From the NCBI GenBank assembly GCA_934462925.1, contig CAKSIT010000008.1:62001-126000 (forward strand): a DNA stretch of 64,000 nucleotides, in the 5' to 3' direction. The notes beneath the pieces were generated by a model. It did not search any database. It was not told the origin of the DNA and worked only from the letters and a program-made list of their open reading frames with translations. The position numbers and the translations under genes are program-made. This document shows positions 51,911 to 59,556 of this stretch, one piece after another. Position 1 is the first letter of the stretch; each line of letters begins with the position of its first letter. This DNA is from an uncultured Oscillospiraceae bacterium. GTDB lineage: Bacteria > Bacillota > Clostridia > Oscillospirales > Ruminococcaceae.

Positions 51911-53599
51911 TCAGCCCTCCGTATCCATTGTCGTAAGCTGGTGCGAGAACGGCTTGCCCGCGGGTATCATGGGCAGCACGTTTATATCCCTGTCTATCCG
52001 CGCTTCAATAAGCACGGGCGCGGTGCGGGATATTTCAAGCGCCTGCGTAAGCACGGGCGCGATATCCTCGCTGCGCTCTATAACCAGCGTTTTTATGCCA
52101 AAGCTCTCTCCGAGCTTCCGGTAGTCGATATGGCGCATATCAAGCGTCGTCTGCGAGAAGTGGCGGTTGTAGAAAAGCCGCTGCCACTGCCTTACCATGC
52201 CGAGAACGTTGTTGTTTATAACAAGCTCGATTATCGGAATGTTATGCGCGGAGGCGGTGATAAGCTCGTTGAGGTTCATGGCGAAGCTGCCGTCGCCCGC
52301 GATGTTAATCACAGTCTTGTCTGGACAGCCCGTTTTTGCACCGAGCGCCGCGCCAAGCCCGTAGCCCATAGTGCCAAGTCCGCCCGAGGTGAGGAACGTG
52401 CGCGGCTTTCTGAACTTGTAGAACTGCGCCGCCCACATCTGATTCTGCCCGACTTCCGTTGTAATAACCGCGTTGCCGTCGGTCAGCCTGTCAAGCGTTT
52501 CAATAAGCGCCTGCGGCGTCACGGGGAAGTCCTTTGTGCCTATCTGCTGCGGCTCGCTGGGGCGGGTGTCCGCTATTTCGCGCAGCCACTGCGCGCAGGA
52601 CTTCTGCTCTATCATGGTGCAAAGCTGCGCCAGCGCCTGCTTTACGTCGCCCGTAACGGTAGCGTCCACTTCAACGTTCTTGTTGAACTCCGCAGGGTCA
52701 ATGTCTATGTGGATTATCTTAGCGTCCTTGCCGAAAAGCTTCGGGTCGCCGATAACTCTGTCGGAAAAGCGCGTGCCTATGCCTATGAAAAGGTCGCACC
52801 CGCCGAGCGCGGCGGCAGCCTTTACCGTGCCGTGCATTCCAAGCATACCTATGTAGCGGCTGTCTGTCTGGTCGAACGCTCCCTGTCCCATAAGCGAGCA
52901 GGAAACGGGCGCGTCGCACAAATCGACAAGGCGCTTAAGCTCGTCCGAGGCGTCCGCCGCGATAACGCCGCCGCCCGCGTATATGTAGGGGCGCTTTGAC
53001 TGCGCTATAAGCTCCGCCGCGCGTGAAAGCTCCGCGCTGTCGAGCGCAGGGGGCGCGTCGGGGACGACTGCGGGCTTAGGCGTGTGCTCGCACTTCGCCG
53101 CGGTTATGTCCTTGGGGATATCAACAAGCACCGGACCTTTTCTTCCGCTGCCCGCTATCTTAAACGCAAGGCGCAGGGTGTCCGCAAGCTCGGTAACGTC
53201 CTTTACAATAAAGTTGTGCTTTGTAACGGGCATGGTAATACCCGTGATGTCTACCTCCTGAAAGCTGTCAAGCCCCAGCAGGTCGCACGACACGTTGCCC
53301 GTAATGGCAACGAGGGGGATAGAATCCATGTAAGCCGTGGCAATACCCGTGGTGAGGTTGGTAGCGCCCGGGCCGCTTGTCGCTATGACAACGCCCGTTC
53401 TGCCCGTGGCGCGGGCGTAACCGTCGGCCGCGTGGCACGCGCCCTGCTCGTGCGAGGTTATGACATGGTGGATTCTGTCGCTGTATTTATACAAGCTGTC
53501 GTAGATGTTAAGCACAGCGCCGCCCGGGTAGCCGAAAACGGTATCCGCGCCCTGCTCAAGCAGACATTCTACGATGATATCAGAACCGGTAAGCTGCAT
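51911..53599 (-). CDS. ilvB: Acetolactate synthase catalytic (large) subunit
   Basis: 562 residues from ATG 53599 after AAGGGAACAG; the frame stays open upstream through the promoter and must not be extended. Thiamine-diphosphate enzyme: GADTVFGYPGGAVLNIYDSL and HEQGACHAADGYARATG with the catalytic Glu, FAD-binding middle domain, and GDGSFAMN...NNNVLGMV near the C-terminus for ThDP-Mg. It condenses two pyruvates (or pyruvate and 2-ketobutyrate) as the first common step to valine, leucine and isoleucine. Confidence 0.96.
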   Translation of the reverse strand: MQLTGSDIIVECLLEQGADTVFGYPGGAVLNIYDSLYKYSDRIHHVITSHEQGACHAADGYARATGRTGVVIATSGPGATNLTTGIATAYMDSIPLVAITGNVSCDLLGLDSFQEVDITGITMPVTKHNFIVKDVTELADTLRLAFKIAGSGRKGPVLVDIPKDITAAKCEHTPKPAVVPDAPPALDSAELSRAAELIAQSKRPYIYAGGGVIAADASDELKRLVDLCDAPVSCSLMGQGAFDQTDSRYIGMLGMHGTVKAAAALGGCDLFIGIGTRFSDRVIGDPKLFGKDAKIIHIDIDPAEFNKNVEVDATVTGDVKQALAQLCTMIEQKSCAQWLREIADTRPSEPQQIGTKDFPVTPQALIETLDRLTDGNAVITTEVGQNQMWAAQFYKFRKPRTFLTSGGLGTMGYGLGAALGAKTGCPDKTVINIAGDGSFAMNLNELITASAHNIPIIELVINNNVLGMVRQWQRLFYNRHFSQTTLDMRHIDYRKLGESFGIKTLVIERSEDIAPVLTQALEISRTAPVLIEARIDRDINVLPMIPAGKPFSHQLTTMDTEG

Positions 53600-53653
53600 T
53601 ATCTCTGTTCCCTTTCTTATTTTTTTGTAAGAGCAAATCGTACTCCGATTATT

Positions 53654-53683
53654 ATTGTAACATATCCGCGCAGAGTTTGTCAA
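53654..53683 (-). promoter_or_regulatory. Promoter of ilvBN
   Basis: Minus strand: TTGACA (53683-53678), 18 bp, TACAAT (53659-53654). The leader is under 50 nt, too short for a T-box or attenuator, so control is more likely by a protein or by feedback alone. Confidence 0.75.
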
Positions 53684-53772
53684 CGACATTATGCGCAAAA
53701 AAATCACATAATACAGGCGCTTTTTTGAACAAACGGACATTTTGCCACAATATATGCCCCCTGTCGCCGCAG

Positions 53773-53801
53773 TTGACATAAGCGGCGGTTTGTGGTATAC
53801 T
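53773..53801 (+). promoter_or_regulatory. Promoter of the flavodoxin-like gene pair
   Basis: TTGACA (53773-53778), 17 bp, TATACT (53796-53801); divergent from the ilvBN promoter about 90 bp away. Confidence 0.8.
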
Positions 53802-53830
53802 ATAAAAAAAGACGTTTCGGAGGGACTGCC

Positions 53831-54475
53831 ATGGACGAGCGCAGCACGACCGAGCGCGCTAAGACCTATATAGACGCGCTTGCAAGGGGAATAGACCCGC
53901 TCACGGGGCATACCCTGCCCGAGGGCGACATTGTTAACAATGTGCGCATTTCGCGGTGCTTGTTTTACGTGTCGGGTATTCTCGCGCGGGTGCTTGAGCA
54001 GGGCTTTCCGCAGGCGGGGGAATCTGCTCCTGCAGAGAGCGCTCCCCTCGCAGAGGAAACTCCCCTCGCAGAGGAAACTCCCCTCGCAGGGGACGCTCCC
54101 CGCAGGCGGGCGAAAAAGGCGGCGTTTTTCCTTACGGACAGCCAGCGCAGCACGCTTGCAGCGTGCGAGGACAGCTTGTTTGCGCGGGATATCGCCGCGC
54201 AGCTCAGCCGCTTTGCGGACGAGAACAAAACGCGCGGCTTTGCGGCGGCGTGGATATCCGCATGGCTTACGGCGGAGGGCTTTATGGAGCAGACCGAGCA
54301 GGGAAAGCGCGCAACGGAACTCGGCGCGGAGCTTGGCATAGAAACCCTGCAGCGCGAACACGCCGACGGCACGCCGTATCTTGTGAACAAGTACAACACG
54401 CAGGCGCAGCAGTTTATTCTTGACAACTTTGACGTTATAGTGGCGTTTAAGGCAAAGAGAAAGGAACAGTCATGA
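53831..54475 (+). CDS. Hypothetical protein with LAEETP tandem repeats
   Basis: 214 residues from ATG 53831, behind GGAGGGAC. N-terminal 55 residues (DALARGIDPLTGHTLPEGD, VNNVRISRCLFYVSGILARV) and a C-terminal domain with TPYLVNKYNTQAQQFILDNF look globular; between them an 18-bp DNA repeat (about 54040-54095) encodes LAEETP two to three times. The middle FLTDSQRSTLAACEDSLFAR could be a helical domain. No family recognised. It overlaps the next gene by 4 nt (ATGA). Confidence 0.65.
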   Translation: MDERSTTERAKTYIDALARGIDPLTGHTLPEGDIVNNVRISRCLFYVSGILARVLEQGFPQAGESAPAESAPLAEETPLAEETPLAGDAPRRRAKKAAFFLTDSQRSTLAACEDSLFARDIAAQLSRFADENKTRGFAAAWISAWLTAEGFMEQTEQGKRATELGAELGIETLQREHADGTPYLVNKYNTQAQQFILDNFDVIVAFKAKRKEQS

Positions 54476-54954
54476 TACCTATAATATACGAAAGCCGGAC
54501 GGACCACGCCCGCAGGTACGCGGAACTTCTCGCAAAGCGGCTTGGGGGAGAGGCCATGAGCCTTAAGCAGGCGAAAAAAGCCGTCGGAAGGGGCAGCGGC
54601 GTTGTGTTTATCGGCTGGGTGTTCGCAAACCGGATAATCGGCTATTCCGCAGCGCGGCGGCGCTGGGACGTTAAGGCAGTGTGCGCGGTGGGAATGTTCC
54701 CCGAGTGCGAGGCGAACACAGCCGCCCTCACCGAAAAGAACAAGCCTGACTGCCCACTGTTCTATCTTCGCGGGGGAATCGACCCCTCGCGGCTCACGGG
54801 GCTGCGCAGAAAGCTTATCTCGCTTGTGCGCGAGGACCTGATTCGCGAGGGCAAGCCCGAAAACAGGGCGCTCGCCGAGCTTCTCGCAACGGGCGCGGAC
54901 TTTGTGAGCGAGGAGGCGCTGTCGCAGCTTGCGGCGTTCTGCCTTGCGCTTTAA
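54472..54954 (+). CDS. Flavodoxin-like domain protein
   Basis: 160 residues, overlapping the previous gene by ATGA. The start IIYESRTDHARRYAELLAKRL matches the FMN phosphate loop region of flavodoxins (usually G-T/S-x-T-G-x-T), though here it reads ESRTDHA, and VVFIGWVFANRIIGY fits the second FMN loop. It may bind FMN or be a relative that has lost it. Redox role likely; partner unknown. Confidence 0.65.
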   Translation: MIPIIYESRTDHARRYAELLAKRLGGEAMSLKQAKKAVGRGSGVVFIGWVFANRIIGYSAARRRWDVKAVCAVGMFPECEANTAALTEKNKPDCPLFYLRGGIDPSRLTGLRRKLISLVREDLIREGKPENRALAELLATGADFVSEEALSQLAAFCLAL

Positions 54955-54960
54955 GCAAAT

Positions 54961-54992
54961 ATCGGGGGCTGAATTTTCAGCCCCCGATTTTT
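54961..54992. terminator. Terminator between convergent genes
   Basis: ATCGGGGGCTGAA (54961-54973) pairs with TTCAGCCCCCGAT (54976-54988), then TTTTT. The hairpin overlaps the last codons of the minus-strand GTPase gene. Confidence 0.9.
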
Positions 54993-57532
54993 AATTTGTC
55001 GATAAGCTTTCGTATCTGCCGCTCCACGTCCTCTACCTCCGCAAGGAACTCCGCCGCGGAAACGCGCATTGCGCCGCCGCCTAGGATTATCACCTGCTCC
55101 AGCCCGTCGGACGTTGCAACGCGAACGCGCGAATCGCGCGCAAGCTCGTGTACCGCCTTTTCGATGTACATATCAGCGGTTTCCGCTTCTTTGGTGTACA
55201 CAACGCTTATGCCGCCTGTCTGCTCCACCTCGCGGTGCGCGCCCTTTACCCTGTATGCGTCGAACACGAGTATAACGCGGCAGCGCCTGAAGCCCTGATA
55301 GTTGCACAGGATATCCGTAAGGCGTGCGCGCGCCGCGTCAAGGCTGTGCTTTGCAAGCTGCGAAAGCTCCTCCCACGCGAAAATGATGTTGTAGCCGTCA
55401 ACAAGCAGGTATTCAGGCCCTTTTGGCGGCAGCGGGAGCTTGCGCGGCTTCGGCTCTGTGCGGTGTTCGGTGCGCATGGCGGTGTATTCGCGGCGCTGTA
55501 TTTTGCCGTAGGTGCGCTCGAATATCTCCATAAGCTCCTTGTCGGTGGCTTCGCGCTTTGGGGGCGGCGGTACGTCCGCAGGGGAGCGCTCCGCGCGTTC
55601 CGCACCGAAGCGAATGCCGCTGTCCGCGTGCATACGCGCGGGGGCTTCGTTCCACTTTACAAGCACGCCCGCCCCGTGCGAGCAGAACACGCTGTCCGCG
55701 GGGTTGTCCGTGTCCGCCTCAAAGCGGTAGCCCGTGCGCGCTATTACCTCCTCGGCGTTGTGGCAGGGGAAATATCCCGCAGGAACGCAGGACAGCCGCC
55801 CGCGCCCCTTTGTGTACGCCGCCTGCACCGCCTGATAGCCCCTGAGTTCGCTTACGGGGGCTGTTCCGCTGATAACGGCGCTTTCAGAGCCGTTTCGCGG
55901 CGGGTTAAACTCCGCGCCCATGCGCTGCAAATCCGTCATGGCGCGCCCCACGCACTCGAGCGGCAGCTCCAGCGCAAACGAATAGAACGGCTCGAGCAGC
56001 ACGGACTGCGCGCTTGCAAGCCCCTGTCTTACCGCGCGGTAGGTCGCCTGACGGAAGTCGCCGCCCTCCGTGTGCTTTACGTGCGCGCGCCCCGCGACTA
56101 CGGTTATCGTCATGTCGGTTATGGGCGAGCCTGTAAGCACGCCGAGGTGCTGCTTTTCCGCAAGGTGGGTGAGAATTAGCCGCTGCCAGTTTATATCGAG
56201 GTCGTCCTTGCGGCAGTCGCAGCGGAAGTGAAGCCCGCTGCCGCGCTCCGCAGGCTCAAGCAGCAGGTGGACTTCCGCATAGTGGCGCAGCGGCTCGTAA
56301 TGCCCCATGCCGAGGACGGGCGCGGCAATTGTTTCCTTGTAGGCTATGCTGCCCTCGTCAAAGCCCACATCCAGCCCAAAGCGCTTTTCGATAAGGCTGC
56401 GCAGTATTTCAAGCTGTATTTCGCCCATAATGCTTACGTGTATCTCGCGCAGCTGCTCCGACCACGTAATGCGCAGCATCGGGTCTTCCTCCTCGAGCCT
56501 GCGCAGCTTTGAGAGCGCGTCGTTCACGTCCGCGCCCTGCGGGAGAATGAGCCTGTAGGCCATAACGGGTTCAAGCAGCGGCGGCGCGGACTGCTCCTGC
56601 GCGCCAAGACCCTGCCCCGCATACGTGCGCGTAAGCCCTGTTACGGCGCACAGCGTGCCTGCGGGCGCTTCTTCAACGGTTGTGAACTTTGCGCCCGAAT
56701 ACACGCGTATCTGCCCTGCCTTTTCGTCGGGCGCGGAGCTGTCGGGGGCGCTTCTCACGCGCAGCGCGCCGCCGCATATCTTCATATGCGTGAGCCGCGC
56801 GCCGTTCTCGTCGGGCGTTATCTTGTACACCCGCGCGCCGAACTCCTGCGGGCGCGGCGGCTCGTCCGCAAACTCCCCGAGCAGCCCCAGCAGCTCGTCT
56901 ATGCCCTTTAGCTTAAGCGCCGACCCGAACGCCGCAGGGAACACCCTGCACGCGGATATCGCCGCGCGCACCGCCTCGCGCGGAACGTCGCCGCTTTCAA
57001 GGAACGCGTTCATGCAGCGCTCGTCGCACTCGGCGGTCTGCTCGGCTATCTGCTCCCACGGCTGCGAAAAGTCAATACACCCGCCGCCGAGCCTGCGCCG
57101 CAGCGCTTCGATAAGCTCACCGCGCTGAAAGGGGGAGATGTCCATTTTGTTGACGAAAATAAACGTAGGCACGCTGTAGCGCCTGAGCAGCCGCCATAGC
57201 GTTTCGGTGTGGCTTTGTACGCCGTCCGTGCCGCTTATTACAAGCACCGCGCAGTCTATAACGGACAGCGCGCGCTCCGCCTCGGCTGAAAAATCCACGT
57301 GTCCCGGGGTGTCGAGCAGGGTATATTCGCCCTCGGGCAGGTGCATTACCGCCTGCTTTGAGAATATGGTTATCCCCCTGCGGCGCTCCAGCGGGTCTGT
57401 GTCGAGAAAGGCGTCGCCGTGGTCTACGCGCCCCTGCTTTCGTATATCGCCCGCGCGCAGCAGCAGCGCCTCGGCAAGCGTGGTTTTGCCGGAGTCTACG
57501 TGAGCCGTAAGCCCTACCACAAGCCTTTTCAT
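54977..57532 (-). CDS. TetM/EF-G-like ribosomal GTPase fused to a Rae1/YacP-type NYN endoribonuclease
   Basis: 851 residues from ATG 57532, behind AAGGGGG. Residues 1 to about 640 form a translational GTPase of the ribosome-protection group: G1 AHVDSGKTT (10-18), RRRGITI (about 50-56), G3 DTPGH (74-78), G4 NKMD (128-131), then EF-G-like domains II-V. Residues 706-840 are a YacP/Rae1 NYN nuclease: LLVDGYNIIFAW, LVFDAYRVKG, YTKEAETADMYIEK, VATSDGLEQ, GGGAMRVSAAEFLAEV; the Asp residues that line the active site in this family are all kept. In Bacillus, Rae1 is a separate protein that enters the ribosomal A site and cuts mRNA. A 60-residue Pro-rich linker joins the parts. It should not be read as proof of tetracycline resistance. 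Confidence 0.9.
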   Translation of the reverse strand: MKRLVVGLTAHVDSGKTTLAEALLLRAGDIRKQGRVDHGDAFLDTDPLERRRGITIFSKQAVMHLPEGEYTLLDTPGHVDFSAEAERALSVIDCAVLVISGTDGVQSHTETLWRLLRRYSVPTFIFVNKMDISPFQRGELIEALRRRLGGGCIDFSQPWEQIAEQTAECDERCMNAFLESGDVPREAVRAAISACRVFPAAFGSALKLKGIDELLGLLGEFADEPPRPQEFGARVYKITPDENGARLTHMKICGGALRVRSAPDSSAPDEKAGQIRVYSGAKFTTVEEAPAGTLCAVTGLTRTYAGQGLGAQEQSAPPLLEPVMAYRLILPQGADVNDALSKLRRLEEEDPMLRITWSEQLREIHVSIMGEIQLEILRSLIEKRFGLDVGFDEGSIAYKETIAAPVLGMGHYEPLRHYAEVHLLLEPAERGSGLHFRCDCRKDDLDINWQRLILTHLAEKQHLGVLTGSPITDMTITVVAGRAHVKHTEGGDFRQATYRAVRQGLASAQSVLLEPFYSFALELPLECVGRAMTDLQRMGAEFNPPRNGSESAVISGTAPVSELRGYQAVQAAYTKGRGRLSCVPAGYFPCHNAEEVIARTGYRFEADTDNPADSVFCSHGAGVLVKWNEAPARMHADSGIRFGAERAERSPADVPPPPKREATDKELMEIFERTYGKIQRREYTAMRTEHRTEPKPRKLPLPPKGPEYLLVDGYNIIFAWEELSQLAKHSLDAARARLTDILCNYQGFRRCRVILVFDAYRVKGAHREVEQTGGISVVYTKEAETADMYIEKAVHELARDSRVRVATSDGLEQVIILGGGAMRVSAAEFLAEVEDVERQIRKLIDKLKIGG

Positions 57533-57590
57533 GCCGCGCCCCCTTTCCACAGAAATACCGCTGCGGGAGTGTTCCGCGCAGCGGCGAATG

Positions 57591-57971
57591 CTATTCCTTG
57601 TTGATAATGACCGAAGCCGTAGCGTAGGTTTTGCAATGCGCCACGGATACGTTGAACACGAAGCCCTCGCGTTCCTCCAGCAGCTTTGCGTTGCCCGTGG
57701 TTATGATGAACGGCGAGCCGAGCCTGTCGCGCAGGACTGTTATGTCGCGGGCGTTAACCACGCGAAAGCCCGTGCCGATGGCCTTTGCAAAGGCTATTTT
57801 GGCGCAGAAGTTTTCCGCGATAAGCTGCGGAGACATTCTGTGCTTTGCAATGTAGCGTATCTCGTCGGGCGAGAAGTAGTATACGAGAAAGCGGCTGTTG
57901 CGGCTTAGTTTTTTTATGCGGCTCATCTCTATAATAGCCGTTCCCGTGCGGATAAAAATGTTACTTGGCAT
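57591..57971 (-). CDS. AcpS-like phosphopantetheinyl transferase with missing metal ligands
   Basis: 126 residues; overlaps the upstream gene by 11 nt. Overall AcpS: start NIFIRTGTAIIEMSRI aligns with the usual G-x-D-I-V-E motif, FCAKIAFAKAIGTGF with F-A-x-K-E-A-x-x-K-A-x-G-T-G, then ARDITVLRDRLGSP and VSVAHCKTYATASVII. AcpS moves 4'-phosphopantetheine from CoA to acyl carrier protein. But the conserved Asp is Ala (GCT) and the conserved Glu is Ile (ATA), so both magnesium ligands are lost. It may be inactive, use another geometry, or regulate. A true AcpS would be expected elsewhere. Confidence 0.8.
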   Translation of the reverse strand: MPSNIFIRTGTAIIEMSRIKKLSRNSRFLVYYFSPDEIRYIAKHRMSPQLIAENFCAKIAFAKAIGTGFRVVNARDITVLRDRLGSPFIITTGNAKLLEEREGFVFNVSVAHCKTYATASVIINKE

Positions 57972-58479
57972 CGGTCTTTATGTTTATGCGGAGCTTGTAG
58001 GGCAGCTCCTGCATAATTGCCTCCCTGATTTTTTTGTTCGGGTTGAATATGAGGTACACCGTACCGTAGTCGCCGTGTTCGGTTACAAGGCAGAACGCGT
58101 CCTCCTCGAGTCCCGTTGAAGCGTGTACGGTAACGTCCGCGCTCACGCTGTCCTCGGGCGGGTACGGCGCGAACGCCGTCGCAGAGGAGAGGTCCACGGT
58201 TATCATTCTCTTGCGCTTGCGCCTGCCGATTATCTTGTCCACGTCCATCTCGTTGTTGGTTACGATATACTCGTACTCAACGTTGGTCTGCCCCATGAGC
58301 CACACCCCGCCGAAAAGCACCAGCACCGCGGGTATCACCAGCGAAAAGAACGAGAGCGTGATTGCAAGGTACATAAGTATCGTGGCGACAAGAATAGCGC
58401 CCACGCTTATGCCTATAGATTTTATTATGTCGGCGGACGTTTTCTTCCTGACGACCAGCTGCTCGGCTATGTTATCCAT
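57961..58479 (-). CDS. Two-helix membrane protein of unknown function
   Basis: 172 residues from ATG 58479, behind AAGGAGAT. N-terminal cytoplasmic stretch, two adjacent membrane helices (about 19-60: IGISVGAILVATILMYLAIT and FSLVIPAVLVLFGGVWLM), then a cytoplasmic domain with EYEYIVTNNEMDVDKIIGRR and KRMITVDLSSA, as in small PH-like proteins of Firmicutes (DUF6106-like by memory). Probably co-transcribed with the acpS-like gene. Confidence 0.65.
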   Translation of the reverse strand: MDNIAEQLVVRKKTSADIIKSIGISVGAILVATILMYLAITLSFFSLVIPAVLVLFGGVWLMGQTNVEYEYIVTNNEMDVDKIIGRRKRKRMITVDLSSATAFAPYPPEDSVSADVTVHASTGLEEDAFCLVTEHGDYGTVYLIFNPNKKIREAIMQELPYKLRINIKTDAK

Positions 58480-58511
58480 CGTTATCTCCTTGTGCAAAAT
58501 ATATTAAACTG

Positions 58512-58540
58512 ATTATATCAGAAAGTGACGAAAAAATCAA
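58512..58540 (-). promoter_or_regulatory. Promoter of the membrane protein/acpS/GTPase block
   Basis: Minus strand: TTGATT (58540-58535), 17 bp, TATAAT (58517-58512). The three minus-strand genes down to 54977 have gaps of at most 58 nt and may be one transcript. Confidence 0.75.
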
Positions 58541-58644
58541 GGGGTTTTTGTAGGATTCCACTAAAAAAATACGCTGTAATTTTTTGCATAATGGCGAAAA
58601 TGTCAAAGCAATATGAAAAAGTAATGATAATTTGAAATACCTTG

Positions 58645-58673
58645 TTGCAATTGCACGGGAAATTTGCTATAAT
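58645..58673 (+). promoter_or_regulatory. Promoter of proBA
   Basis: TTGCAA (58645-58650), 17 bp, TATAAT (58668-58673). A small leader hairpin, GGGCG/CGCCC, lies at 58707-58719. Confidence 0.78.
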
Positions 58674-58749
58674 AAAATGTGTACGCATACGCCGTACCTG
58701 TGTTACGGGCGGAACGCCCGCATTTATGACAAAAAAGGGGTTCGGACAG

Positions 58750-59538
58750 TTGAACAGTTTTTCGGATAAAAAGAGGATAGTTATAAAGGTGGGAAGCTCT
58801 ACGCTCGCATACCACACGGGTCACCTTAATATAAGGAAATGTCAGGAGCTTATCGAGGTAATGTCTGACATAAAGAACTCGGGGCGCGAAATAGTTTTCG
58901 TGACCTCGGGCGCGCAGGGTGTGGGCGCTGCAAGGGCGGGACTCGTAAAAAAGCCCGACGACTTCCCCGGCAAGCAGGCGTGCGCCGCTATCGGGCAGAG
59001 CGAGCTTATGACCTTTTACAGCGAGCAGTTTGGCAGGTACAACCACAAGGTGGCGCAGCTCCTGCTCACGCGCGACGTTATTTCTAACCCCGAGCGCAAG
59101 ACGAACGTTGTAAACACGTTCAACAAGCTGTTTGAGATGGGCGTTATACCGATAATCAACGCGAACGACGCGGTTTCCATAAAGCAGCTCGATTTCGACG
59201 AGAACGACACGCTCTCCGCTATAGTGGCCTCGCTTTGCGGCGCGGATTTGCTCGTAATGCTCACCGACGTTGACGGTCTGTACGACGGCGACCCGCACGA
59301 CCCGTCGTCGCGCCTTATACCCGTGGTAGAGCGCATAACGCCCGACATCATCTCCGTGGCGCAGGGCGCGGGCAGCAGCCTTGGCACGGGCGGAATGCTC
59401 ACAAAGGTAGAGGCCGCGCAGATAGCGACCGACGCGGGCATAGACGCGCTTATAATCGGCAACGACAGACCCTCGCTGCTTTACGACATATTCGAGGGCG
59501 AGCCGCGCTGCACGTGGTTCAAGGCGCAGGAATACTGA
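58750..59538 (+). CDS. proB: Glutamate 5-kinase
   Basis: 262 residues from TTG 58750, which is 9 nt after AAAAGGGG; the ATG at 58726 would put that site inside the gene. KRIVIKVGSSTLAYHTG, VTSGAQGVGAARAGL, NANDAVSIKQLDFDENDTLSA and GTGGMLTKVEAAQIA are the amino acid kinase signatures of ProB. The C-terminal PUA domain found in many ProB proteins is absent. It phosphorylates glutamate in the first step to proline and is normally inhibited by proline. Confidence 0.94.
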   Translation: MNSFSDKKRIVIKVGSSTLAYHTGHLNIRKCQELIEVMSDIKNSGREIVFVTSGAQGVGAARAGLVKKPDDFPGKQACAAIGQSELMTFYSEQFGRYNHKVAQLLLTRDVISNPERKTNVVNTFNKLFEMGVIPIINANDAVSIKQLDFDENDTLSAIVASLCGADLLVMLTDVDGLYDGDPHDPSSRLIPVVERITPDIISVAQGAGSSLGTGGMLTKVEAAQIATDAGIDALIIGNDRPSLLYDIFEGEPRCTWFKAQEY

Positions 59539-59556
59539 TTTTAAGGAGGCAGTCCT

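Noticed and set aside
53600..53653. T-box or leucine/valine attenuator before ilvB
   Set aside because: The leader is shorter than 50 nt and has no specifier or antiterminator-like stem.
53600..54361. N-terminal extension of IlvB by about 254 residues
   Set aside because: It would cover the promoter of ilvBN and the divergent gene; the ATG at 53599 has a ribosome site and gives the normal family length.
54977..57532. A plain tetracycline-resistance (TetM/TetO) gene
   Set aside because: The protein is far longer than TetM, has a Rae1-type nuclease end, shows no mobile-element context and has the same base composition as its neighbours. Resistance cannot be inferred.
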